Positions 1 to 13,600 of a DNA stretch of 64,000 nucleotides are shown piece after piece. The notes under the pieces were generated by a model that saw only the letters and a list, made by a program, of their open reading frames with translations, did no database searches and had not been told where the DNA came from. The position numbers and the translations under genes are program-made. How positions within the stretch are numbered: the first letter of the stretch is position 1; each line of letters begins with the position of its first letter. The stretch lies in NCBI GenBank assembly GCA_013399115.1, contig VXAA01005214.1:153640-217639 (forward strand). Direction: 5' to 3'. The stretch comes from Anseranas semipalmata (Eukaryota > Chordata > Aves > Anseriformes > Anseranatidae).

Positions 1-1558
1 TTGTTCTTTGCCAAAGGAAACACCCTTCTAACCAGAGCTCTTTATTTAACATTAGTTGGTGTGACATATATATGGTGTAAGTGCTAGGCATTTGTGTCAT
101 TCAACAGTGAGAGAAAACATTTTTAATGTCAGAATTTACTTCAAATATATGTTCATCTGATTCAAGCAATGAATTTTTGATGATAAAACAAGCGTGATTG
201 CATTCAACTAGAAGGATCCTCACAATGTTCTGTAAGCAGGGCTTGAGTCTCAACCTTCACGAACTGTAAATCCTGTATAGTGTCTGGTCAATACAGAAGG
301 ACACAACATTTTTTCTGTCAAGGGATTCTCATAGTAGGCAGCAAGAAAAAAAAAAAAGAGATAAAAGCCAATTGTTTACTTTCTGAATATGGAAAGGAAG
401 TAAAGTGCAGAAAGTAGATGATATAATCAAACCATGATCGTTTGGCACATTCAATCTTTAGATTTCTGCACAGCAGAGTGTAGAAAAGAATGTTTTGTCC
501 AGTCAGATTGGATTTGGTATATTAAATATTTAGTATGTTCTGGTCTCAGTTCTGCTTAATGTGCTGCAAGCAACTCTTATGATAAACTTACTTGTAAAAC
601 TGTGAATGTGATTCATCCTAATCTAGAATGAAAAATTAGACAGTTGCTTTCAGCTCTTTTTACACTAATTGGAGAGAAACAGACATTTTCAGAGGTGAAA
701 TTCACCTTAATTTGTAATAGGCATCACGGATGCATCAAATGGAATTAGCCCTCTGGGGTGTCTATTCTTCTCTATCAACTACATCTCTGCTGAATCACAG
801 AATTAGTCTCTTTTTACTTTTGCAGGTATCTGTAGTGATGGATCTTGAATAAACCAATCTCCCTCTACACCAGTTACTCTCATTGTCTTATAGTTCTTAG
901 ATTTAGTTCCCCTTTGTGGACTCCACCATGGGTCTGTTACTACTTGTTAAGTAGTACCAAAACCATATTCAGAAAGCAGAACTTACTAACCACCTTTCTG
1001 TGAAAGCAGATTTTAGTGAGAGAACAGCTGATGCTATGAAAGAATATCCTATTGGGATGCCAGTAGAGCAGAACTATTTACAGTCCCTTCATGTCTACTT
1101 TGCCCACATGCCCAAACACAAATAATTAATTTACAAAGTGAAATAGAGAAGTTGCTGTCTCTGATAGGACCCTGTTTATCACTACTTGTACTTTTGCAAT
1201 ACTACAGCATATAATATACTGTTGGGTTACAAAAAACAAAGTGTTGCAACAAAATTTAAGTTAACTAATTAAAGACAGACTGTATTGTAATCAAAGACTG
1301 TATTAATTAAAGTGTATTATTAATTTGTTTACAAAACAATGGGTTTCATTATTCATTCAAACATCAGAACAAATGACTAGAGCTTTAATTTCCATATTTA
1401 TTTATAACTAGATAATTACACACACAGAAGGTGATTTAGCCTCTCAATCTACCTAGCTTTTCAAATTTTAATTACTTTTTAATTATAGATATCATTACTG
1501 TCCTAAGTATCCCTAATTGGATTTTGGCAAACTTTAATAACATAAAACTTTTCCTTAC
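1..1558. other. Part of EXOC6 intron 14
   Basis: AT-rich intronic sequence downstream of exon 14. I searched the minus strand for the next Sec15 exon and did not find it. Short A runs only (for example near 345-358). Confidence 0.85.
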
Positions 1559-1664
1559 CTTATCAAGTTCTGGATCTTGAAAAGGAAATTTGCTTATAAC
1601 TATTTTGTATTCCTCTTCATTTGCTACAGGAATAGGGCTGTAGTTGTCTGCTTCAAAAATATCC
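1559..1664 (-). CDS. EXOC6: EXOC6 exon 14 (last exon in window)
   Basis: Completes R444 and codes residues 445-479, DIFEADNYSPIPVANEEEYK ... FQDPELDK. Acceptor CACCAG|G and donor AAG|GTAAGG. NYSPIPV, EEYKIVISKFPFQDP match EXOC6; EXOC6B has a clearly different KKVVGQFPFQD. The next exon, expected to continue with the SFPKKFPMS-type sequence, is not found down to base 1, so the gene continues off the left edge. Confidence 0.97.
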
Positions 1665-4600
1665 CTGGTGAATTAGTTAGTAAAGCAAAAAAAAAAAAAA
1701 AAAGGATATGTAATTTATTTATAGTACTTCCCAGTGTTAAAATATGTAAATGAATATAAATTTTACTACCACATTTAGGTGTGCAACATCGAAAGTTATG
1801 AATTGGAACCATTCTAATTTCAGAAATCCAAACTATTTTTAGATTAGTTTGAAAGTACCTTTTATATGCTAACTCTTTAAACTGTGTATAATCACGGGGC
1901 AAAAATAGCTGAAAACATTTTACTATATATGTCTCAAAACATAATACATAAAGGAACTTTAGATCAACTAGTCTACTCCAAGGAAAGCCATGACATGATG
2001 TTTGTTAATTATGGTAGCCTACGCTTTGCCTATACTACAGGAGATATTCAGAGCATCTCACTTCAGTACCATGGCTACATATAGTCAATGAAGATGATTC
2101 AGAGAACTTAACTACACAGCTTTACTAAAGAACCCTCTGGACTTCTCTACTAGTCCATTGACTATATTAGGAGTTTAGAGAGCTTGAGAATATTAAGTGG
2201 TCAATTTAATTTTAAGGTTTTCTGTAATACAATGTAACGTCTTTTACAATAAAACATCTGCATATTTAGACATCATAGCCTATCTGCAAACAGGCTTTGG
2301 AGTACGGTTCCTGACTGCCCTGTTCCCGGGTTTACAATTTGCTCAACCAAATGATTCCAAGGAAACCCATGTGCATTAAAAGAACACAAAGACGTACTGG
2401 CAATGTCTGGAGTCTATCAGGGAGATACACATATCAGCTAACTTTAAACATTAAGATGACCTAAATTAGGAACCTAATGGTGTATCGCAGTTGCCTAGGG
2501 TGATTAGGTTCCTAATGAAGAAAAATATGTGCCTCTCTCTTTGGTGATTCTCCAATGAAGTCCCAAAGAAGGAGGGTTCCTTCTCCCCCTTAACTACAAA
2601 AGCTGTCCTTAGTGGTTCTTCTCCTAAATATTAGTCATGTGCAATCAATACATTAGTCCTACCTAATCCAAACTTCATATACAATACTGACTTAATCAGT
2701 TCTTCCAGAATTACAACTCTATCAGGAAAACTTCAAGAAAAAAAAAAAATGATACAAGCAATATGAAAGGCACAATTATTTTGAAATACTAACCTGAACA
2801 ATCCAGACCATTTTTTAAGAAGTGTTTCATTGTACTGGTCTCTTATCTCAAATAAAAGATCAAAGAGTCGATTCACAGGAAAACCATAACCCTGAGGTAT
2901 AAAAATGAAAAGGGTGGATAATTCAAGAACTAATATGTTCATTCTTATCACATCACTTCAAAACTCTGAGATAAGACTGATTATTTGATCTTATCACTTC
3001 TATAAAACAAATTATACTACTTTAAATACACCATTACAATTAGAAGATTACATATTAAATTCTTACCAAATATTTTATGCTACGCTTTCAGTTTTCAAGC
3101 AGAACTTTGTCCCATTTTTCTATAACATTTTAACTTGCTATTTATGCAAACAACTATCTTTTTCATCAGTCTATCTGTTAAACACTGCAAGAATACTTGC
3201 TAATGATGTTCATTTGGTCTTCCAGCTAGACAGTTAATGGCAGCTGGAATGCTGGTTCTTGCTTAAGATCAGAAGTAAAGCATTTACAAAAGACAAAAAT
3301 GTACACAAATTACAAAGCTAACAATGATTTTGCATAGATATGAATATGAATAGATGCTAGCTGGATAGCCCAGAATGCATACACTATGTTGGTAATTCTG
3401 AAAAGGAGGAACTAGGGCAAGAAATACAGACATATTTGTTATTTAAAATATTATCGTGTTATTTTGTTCTTGATTCATATATGTGACTGAGAGATCCAAA
3501 GCACTGTATTTACTCCTCTAAAGGAAAAAAATGACTCTATGAATTTCAGCTAAATTACTAGTATAATACCTACCTGCAAAGTATCAGCAAATACTACAAT
3601 GAGATTCTTCAGTTCCAGAACAAGGTCAGGATCACTGCAATATGACTGAAAGTGAGAAATTCTCATTTTGTTAAACTGATTTAAATATTGGACATATGTT
3701 TTCAAAGAACATTAGCACAGAAGGTTAAAGTCTTCAGCCTTACCCATTTACCTGACTGACTGCCTTGGTAAAAAACAACTTAGACTCGCTTATCTTTACC
3801 TAGTGCAGTTACATAAAAGTATTTGCTCAATTTCATACATGAACTATCAGTAGTATAAAAGCTCTGAACCAGTAAACTAAAATATGAGATGCAATAAAAG
3901 TTAGTGTTGAACTGAGATTCAAAATCAGCAAATTACATTTATTTTAATGGAATATAAGCATACAACAAAATGCTTTGCTAAATCAACATCAGAGATTTCC
4001 ACAGGACTTCCTTTTGAACACTAAGCCTGGGTCTAACTAGTGCTAACACTGTACCACCTCATTTTCCCATCTGTAAGGGGAAATCCCTATAAAAATACTT
4101 TCTCAATATTTATTTGAATTACAGATTTGATGATAAAAAGTCAGACATATTCCTTATTCGACTAAATGACTGAAACTTGATTTTCAGGTTTTTACCTTAG
4201 CTTCACTATTTTCAATAGTGGATAAAGTACATAAATATTTACATTCATATAATTTAAAGCAGCATGATAATGTAATATTGGTTAGAGTCTACATATGACT
4301 GTTTCATCTTTCTTTAGTTTTTGCTCTGAGTCTACTTAAATAAAGTAAGGGTTTGGTTTGCAATACCTCATAAGACAATACATACTTATCTAAACGTTAA
4401 TCTGTACTACAATGATGTTAGAGACTGTGACAGAATTGGTTTTGATGGGAGTTATGCACTTTGAGAAGAAATAACAATCAACTACATCAATGACATTACA
4501 TGGAAGAGTTCTTTAAATAAGAGATTACATTACTCCATAAAGTACTGTACTCTTAAATAGGTGTAGAAATCTGTATGCAGCCAACTAACCTGCAAAGTAT

Positions 4601-7600
4601 TTACCTTTAGAAAAAAAAAAAACCTCTCAATTTATCCCAATGCTCTGAACTGAACTAAACAGTATTAGACCATCTCATATAAGACTGATCAGTAAAGTTC
4701 CTGTGATAAAACTATAGTTGCAATCTGATTTTTTCCCCATTTTTTCTATGTGTATATGAATAGTAAAATATTCCTCAAATTAAAGATCAATTGCAGTAAA
4801 AATAACATTGTATAAAAAAAATGCTACTGGCAAACATTAAAAAACAGAAAGATAAAACTCTTCTACTTTTTCTGAGAGCAAATGTTATGCCAAACAAGTT
4901 ACTGGCAAACTCTGAAGCAATTCACCATCAGTCAGTCTCAGTGAACAACGGTATTCCACTGCTTTTCACAGAGGAACAAGAAATAGCACACAGCATCATC
5001 TGAGCTAGAGTAGAAATGTGATTTTAGGAGATACACTATGAATATACTGCAACACTCAGCTGATACAGAATTACATTCTAACATCCTGAAGATTTTTCTA
5101 ATACCTTTACTTCAACATAAACATATTACTACTATAGCACTGAAGAGATAGCTCCAAGGGTTTTGCTTGTGGAGTTTATTTTGGAAACACAGCATTTGGA
5201 ATGATAATTAGGAACTATTTCCTGGTGGTGCTTTCAGTGCTGAACTATTCAATCTGATCTAATGAAGAGGTCAGTTGAGACTAATGAGGAAGGATTGCAA
5301 TAATAACAGCAGATTAACTCTGCATATTCTAAGCTACTGGACTAAGAGAACGTTTGGAAGACCCAGTGAGTTGTAAATCAGTGGAGGATTATGCAAATAG
5401 CCCATGGCTGTGGATCACAGCCTGATACTGTTGGGATAAACAAAAGCTTGGCAGGCTCCCTCCCAAATCTGAGCAATTTTTAATCACAAGGAAAACACAT
5501 GACAGAGGTGTAATTTTTCACTTTGTTATTATCGCAGTTTTAAATACACAGAGCTCTTAGGTAAAATGATTCAAACAGAAATAATGATAAATCTTTTCAC
5601 TTACTGAATGCGTTCTAAGAACAGCGATGATCTTTGAAAGGGCCATGTTCCAGAGTTCATCAGTATATGTTCTAGTTACCAGTCCTTGGGTTACATGTAA
5701 AATGTGGTCCTCTACTACAAAGAAACTAAAACAAAGCAATACTTAAATTAAGCTGTCTTTTAATATCAGAGCAAATTCTACTGTTTCACACACAAGTATA
5801 GTCACTCTTTCCCACTGGAGCAGTGACACTTCAGTAGTTTCGATGTTCTGCTTTGCCCAGCACAAAGTCAAAATGTGAAAAGTTTGTTTCACGCCCCCTG
5901 GAGTCCAAAGTGCTGGAAGGTCCTTGTGGGGCACCGTACCAGTAGGATTTGAATGTTCATCACTGCTCAGATCCAGCTACCACCACCCACATGATTTGTG
6001 CAGAAATTGAATCTCGCAGAAGAAAGTTTTTGGACAATGGGAGAACAAACGGTAAATTAAGAATCAGTATAGTAAAACTGAAATAAATCTCCATTTAGAA
6101 AACTTACCCTACAATTTGACTGAAGTATCTTCTATAGCCTTCTACTGTTTCATGCTTGCAGTGAAAAAGAAAATAAGTTTAACAATAAAAATACCACTAA
6201 GTATTAGGTACAACCTAAGTCAATGCAAAAATTAAAGTACTGGTTACCATGCTTGATTGCGGCTGCAGAACTAATCTTGCTTGTTTCCTTCTTTGTTTTC
6301 TGTAGTAATTTTCAAATATTTCCCCATCACCCTAAAAGAAGACAAAAATAGTTAAAACAAGAACATTCTCTCAGTATTACGAGACACTTTTTAAAGGGTA
6401 GAATTCTCTGTTTTAAACTAAACCACATATTTTGCATTTGTTCCACATATAGACTTCCAGCTGACATCAATGAAGTTTTGCGTGCATGAAATATACAGAG
6501 ATTACATTTAAAAAAAAAAAAAAGCAGTCTACACAATGTACTGTAAAGAAAAATTTTGCTTATGTCTATACTTTGTCATACAATATTAGACATCTTAAGC
6601 AATATTTATGTTTTAAAACTATAGCCTTCAGACTATATTAACGTTTATAGATAAGGCATATCATCTATTGTTGTATAACTGAAACTCGTCTCTAAAAGCA
6701 TTTCTTTAGGTTATTCAAGAAACTGACTGCATTGCAAAGTTAAGTTACAACAGTGTTTCTGTGTTTATATGATACATCTGAAAAGTGCATGAAAGAGCTT
6801 TGACAGAGAAAAAACAGAACAGTTATAGAATATTTGCTTATTCTCTTCGTAATTGATAAATATAATGACAAAGGATTTGGATTTTTCTCCTATCACAGTC
6901 CTCAAAATACATCACTCTCTGTGCCTAATAATTACATTGTGAGGAATTCAAGTGACATGCAAGACATCTCATCAAGATGACCATTCAGTAGAAACCATCT
7001 GTCCATTTGAAGTCAGTGCTACACTCACTTATCTACCTACTGAATGCAACGTAATTTGTATGCAAGCAGAATAATGTGGCTTAGCAATTTTAAGGTTGGT
7101 TTTTACATCATGAGCCTATTGTTAAGCATGTGCTATTTAGAATTCCATTACTTGGGCTTCCAAAAATCTTCAAAAAAAATAAAAAATAAAAGAAAATCTT
7201 CAAATCAAAATATTACAGAGACTGGATGCTACTAAGCCAGCATTACTTACTTGACTCCCTAATTTATTTTTAATGTTTTAAGTTCATAATTAATATTTTG
7301 TCATATTTAGAAATAATGCAAACCTAGCAAAATATGAGTAAAAAAAAAAAAAACTTTGCTTAAAAATAAACCCACTCTAAATGAGATGCATATTTTACAG
7401 AACACTTTCTACTACAGGAGAACTTTACAGTGTGCTGTAATCCATACTAACACATACCTATTGGACATACTAACCAGTCATCTCAAGCCCAAATATTCAA
7501 TGCGGTTTTCAGATGCACAAAGCTGTTACTGAATTCTACTTCCAATGCCAAATCTCTACTCAGTCCTGACAAAAGCTTCTCAAGTGAAAAAAGACTAGGT

Positions 7601-10600
7601 GTTCTTCTCAAATCCACACCAAATACTGAGATGTAAAATATCTCATAATTATTTATACACTATGCTATCTTATGCAATCAAGATCAGCAATTCAGGCATA
7701 CCAACTATTTTAAACATATGCTGTAAAGCAATCAGCAGAATACAGCAACAAATCTGGTGATTCGTGCACTAAATAAGCAAAGGAAAGCCAAGATAAAATA
7801 TACCTAAATAACGCATTTGTTTTGCCCAGCTTCCAAAAGTTCATGAGTTTACATCAACAGAAATAATAAATCAGTTAATGCTGGGTTACAAATTCTAGGA
7901 ATATTGCTCATATATCAAATGTTTCACACTATAGTTACATTTATTTTATACTGCTACATAGCATTTAGTTAAAAAGTAATATTGCATGCAAAAGGATGTT
8001 TTCAGTAAAAAAAAAATCAAAAAGAAATGGTTTACAACAGAAGGTAAAGGAGAAGGACTCCAAGAAGCGGTTAATGCACATCTCTTGATAATGTTACCAT
8101 GCCTTATTAATTAGATGATGTTGGCAGGAAAGACAGAAGCCCTATTCTGAAGACATCAACAAGCCTTTTTTCTAAGGGGCTAAGGGCTTTTAATATCAGA
8201 GAGCACTCCCAAGTTGTTTTCTGTCTCCAGTAAATTTGGAAGCTGGCAAACTTTCTTTCTGTGCAAACCCAAAGAGCATATCCTCAGATCAAAGATGCAA
8301 CATCAGGATCCCTGATAAAGTGAAGACCATAATCATGTTACTTTTAAATGTCATCTATCAATTTTACTTCCTGTTCCTTTATTATACTAAAGGAAGAATA
8401 AGCAGAAGTTGTCAACTGGTCTACTTTATATTACTCACGTTACTTCATACTTATTTCCTCTGTAAAAATAAATGGTCCACTCTTTTATAACAGTTCTGGC
8501 AGCCTGTCTTTCTGTCCCTCTTCACTGAGATGAGTAATTACTGAGGTAATTACTGATGCTTTTGTTTGGATTCCTTCTCTAACAAAAATTAACAATGAAA
8601 TAACACTTTAAACATTATTTCAAGATACAAACTTTCATGTTACACAGCTGCAAGTGTTCTACAGGAAGAATCTAACCCAGCCTGAATGCTCAAAGCCAAG
8701 TCCAACTGAAATTGTAGGATTAGCAATACTCAGAAGTATTTCATCTATATGCCTTTAGCACTTATTCTGTATGCAATCTGACTTCAAAAGTAACTGAGAC
8801 GTAGGAGAGGTGAGAAAATAATAAATCATTTGCTACTGAGTTTCCCCCCAAAACGTTTTCATCCTTGTTAGCTTGTGCATTGTCCTTCTTTCAGAGAAGC
8901 TAAAATGGGCTATTGTGTCTCTGCCATTCAAACTAATCTAATCTGCTTGAGCACAGCCTGTCACAATCACCAGGTTTTGCTTGCTATTTTTCTCTGCTAT
9001 GTTGATCTACGCAAGATTTAGAATGAATATTCCTATGTTTTGCAATATTGATCATCTCTCCGCAGCCATTTGGGTAACATTAAACACTAGGGGGAACTGC
9101 AAAAATGGTGATATCAATATTGAGGCAGACGTATATTTTACCATACTCTTAAGACAACTTGCATAATTAGTAAGTCTTGCTGTGTGTCCTTTATAACGCA
9201 TATAAAATAAAATATGCAGTCATGCCCTGAGTGTCCATGCTATATCCATTTCAGCTGGTTCATCCAGAACTACTACTAGAAGAAATATGCTTGCTTGCTT
9301 GGGAAAAATAATTAAAAAAAAAAAAAAAAAGAACATTTAACTTCAAAAAGTAAAAGATCTTTTTAAAGTCACCTTAGTACGTACCAAAACTGAGTAGATA
9401 TGCAAACACCTATAGACCGGAGAAAAGTCTACAAGATCTTGAGCAGTTAAAACCTGAGGAAAGGAAAAAGTTATAAACCTTAAAAAGCATATAATCTCCA
9501 AAATGTGATACATTATCAACAGAACTTGCCCACTTAGTACATACTTGGTAAGACATCTTGCTGGAAAGCAATTGTCCCTTCCTTTTAAATTCAATCTTAG
9601 TACCCTCATCTTTAAAGCTGCTCAATTTGGCTTCTTAAATATCTGGAGACATTTAAGAAAGAACTAGTCACTTAGTAGAGTGTGAAGTTAATAGTCTGAT
9701 AAATCTAAGTTTCAGATGAATATGAAAATATGTTGGGGTTGAACACAAAAGCAAGATCCAATTGGGGCCAGCAAAATTAACTCTGTTGACAGGTTTTATG
9801 GCTACAAAAACTTCTGTTTTGACAGAAAGTGGTAGAAGGAGTTTGCATTAATGACTTGAAGAGCAACTGCATCAGTCTTTTGCCAGTAATTTCAGAACCC
9901 AAAAGAGTAAATTAACTGCTTGACTTCCTCCTCCCTCTGTCTTACAGTATTAGATATTATTTGTGTTATAAAAACATTCTTTTCACTGTGCTTTCAGAGC
10001 ACTGGATTTAAAGGTCTAAATATTCGCTGTTTTATTCAGTTTATGGATACTGAATATTCAATAGCTGAAAGACTTCTAACAAAAGCTAAGTCCTCAACAA
10101 AGAAATGCTGGCTGTAGCAACAGGGGAATATTCCAGTGGGTCACATATCATTTGCAGTGGTCAGGTACTATATATTGTAACTTGTAATTACTCAGGAATT
10201 CAATTGCAAGTTCTAACCAATTGAGCAAGTTATATTCAATTGAATGTCCCCAAACATGATACTAAAGCTAGCACTATTACAATTAATACTTTGCACTTTG
10301 TCATGCAAAAACTCTGTTGTGCTAAAATTCTGATCCAGGCTGGTGTCCCTTGAAGGTGTTTTCTTGTCCCTTCTGACTAACATCGTTCTATCTATATATA
10401 ACGTACTCCAAGTTTTGTTCAATAAAACTACAAAATTCACTTTAAATAAGATGTACTGATTTAGTAAAACATTACCTCTTCTTCATGTTCATCATCTTCT
10501 TCAAATGTTCGCTTCAATGTAATTTCATTCTTGGATTCCAAAATTCTGCTTCTACCTGAATACATATTCCGACCATAGTTTGCGTTATTCTGCTTCTGAA

Positions 10601-13600
10601 GAGTGGTACTAAAGGTTTTCTGCTGTTGTGCCTGTTTTAAAAGTAGCACCAATTGAAAGGGATGTAATGTAAATTTCATCATTGATGAGTATATGCTATG
10701 AAAAACAGGTGGTGATATTGAACACAGATCAGTGTAACTGCAAGATGTGCGCTCTCAACCTATACTGATGATTTTGTCCTTGGTGATTTGGGATGACAAA
10801 TGAATTCAACAGCTAGTTTTTGCACATTTTTTCCCTAATCCCCAGAATGCACTAGAGAAAAATTAAAAGTCATCTTCCCAATTTTCCCAATCATTAACTG
10901 TGATCACAGAATCAATATTTAAATGAAGTACAGTTATCACAACAGAGTTTTCCAGCTATTTGTTTGCTGTTTTCAGTTAAGCCCTAGCAAACAGCTGCAG
11001 AAGTCAAATGCATTGTGTTGTCCATATTGTTGAAAGAAACGCACCAAGGTAGCACGGTATAATCTTACGATTAAGTGAGGAGAGATGCTCTTTTCCTCAG
11101 GTATGGCATGGGACAATACAACATCCCATATCCAAAAAGCCTTGTCGAGAGACACAGTTAAGTTTCATTTATACTCATCAACACTGCATTTTACAAGAAT
11201 TTTGTTTCTGAAAGACAAAACAAAATTCTAAAAACCTTAGGTTACAAAACGGCAACCCAACATGAACTCTGCCCAGCAAGAAGTCAAATCAAGACTTTAC
11301 TTGTTTTCCAAATAAATTTTAAAAGCATTAACTACCTGCCCAAAACTTGCCCTGCACCAGTGCTTTGAAGTGGCAGAGTATTTTGTGATGGAATAGGCAA
11401 GGGGTCCATCTGTCCAAATCTCATCCTGGTTCTCTCCTCAGTCCTCTTCCCTTCTAGAGGGAGCATGCTAAAGCATATATGCCAATAATATGCCCTGTAT
11501 TAGTAGTACTTCAGAAAGAACTGGGCAGTTATCTCAACACATCTTTTAGTCTTATTCATCCTTGCAGGTTGCCCAGATGGGCTGCTCTGTTTTGGTGTAG
11601 TAGCTGCCGTTGAGTTACAAGCTGTGTAGGAGCTGACTAATCAAAGTATTTCACAATTTTTTTTTTTTTGCAACTTAATATATACAGCACTTCCCCTTCC
11701 ATTCCCAGGAAGGAAACTACTTCTTGTCTAGAACTCAAATACAAATCTGAAAGGGAAAAGTGAATGCTACTGAGGAGTCACGCTGCTGCTTCCCATATTA
11801 AATAGAGACTGCTGGAATCGACGACTTCATATCCAGAAGAAGAAACTATGTGAGATGTTAGCAAGCATTTCACAGCTCTCAAAGGCCTATGAGATGACTA
11901 CAATCCTTAGACAAATCTTTTGGGCTAACCTAAGGCTGTCGACGACACACTGATGGCAGAGTAGCCGTACAAGCATGAAGCCCAAAAGAAATTAACTATC
12001 CAAATTGGTTCTACAGCTCACAATGAGCTCCAGACTGCAGCTGCACCATTCATTAGCAGTACTCAATCTAGTAATACAAAAGTACCCTAAATTATGTTAA
12101 TTAACCAAGCTTTTGGAAGCATCTATTTTTGCAGCTTTAGGTCAATTTTCAGTACATAATAGGACTGAAGTCAACCTGTCAGGTAGGCTTACCTGCTTCA
12201 TCGCAGTTTCCCCAATTCTGTCAGAATGCTTTCGAATACTCTCTAAAAAATCCTTGAGATCTGACATAGAAATTTCTTTTATTTCTTCACGTAGTTTTGG
12301 AAGATTTTCTATCATTATCTGGCAAAACCGGTATTGGCTAACTCTAGGAAGATACAGATTTTCTAGCTGTTCCATTGTCTTTAAAGCAGAGTAGTACCTA
12401 CAAACAGATCAAAAGAAAATTATGTAGCTTTCTTATAAAATTTTAATAAAATACATTGTTTATTAGATATAGGATATCAATATCATACATGCAATCAATA
12501 GGCATCTAATGAAATTATTGTGTTCTTAGAAAAATGAGTAATGCGAAACAAAAGGTCATCCAAACAATATTTTAGTTTGGAAAAAAAAACAAACAGTGAA
12601 CAGAGTCAGAGCGACTCAGTCAAGTCAGGATTTTAAGTAGGCTTCAGTATTAGCTGTTCTGATCAATATATTCCTAATGCCACATGTAGCAGCTTGTGGA
12701 ATGGAGGCAGTAAAGTCATAACAACTCTCTCTCCTTCTAGATTGATTTTTTTGTTTGCTTAAATTAATTTCATTTTTGAAACACAAATTGCAAGTCACTC
12801 AACATTGCAGTATAAGCACCAAACAATGAAAACAATCTTGGAAAAGTGTGCCTATACGTATCTGACTTCTTTAGGTATACGTGAACATACACAATAGGTA
12901 ACTGTAAGGAAAGGAGTGAAACAGGCTATACTGGAAGTAGTAGTCTACACAAAAAATATTATGATAAAGTAATTTTTCATTAGTCTTCTTCACAATAAAG
13001 TTAAGATCTTTTAGATGATATTATAGAGCATTTCAGGAAAAAAAGAAAATGACCTGTATCCATCATAGAAAATAAAGACAATGATATTGAAAATACTGTA
13101 CAGACAACAGGATCTGAACTCTCAGTACATCATTACAAAACGTTTTATATCAATGTTACACAATATTATTATTTTTAGTACAGACAGTTTAATATGTAAT
13201 AGTTAAACAAGTTCTGATGAAAAATGTTACAAATGACTTCTGGGTCTTAGCATAATGTTAACAAAGGAGTCATTCAAAATCAGAGGAAGAAAAATCTAGT
13301 AAAATCTCTTGCTCCAATTTCTAAATCTTTGCTACAATAAAAGCCTGTGAGATGTACAGCTCTTACAAATCTTTGCTACAATAAAAGCCTGTGAGATGTA
13401 CAGCTCTTACAAAAAATGCAAAATAGAGACCACCACATAATACAAAATAAATTCTATACATATAATAATGTTAAATTAAAGGAACAATCAGATCCACATC
13501 CATATCACATACAGAACACACTCTTTAGATTGGAAACCTGTCATCTTATTTTTTCAATAAGAATATTGAAGAAACTCAATTCTGACAACAGAGATCTACC

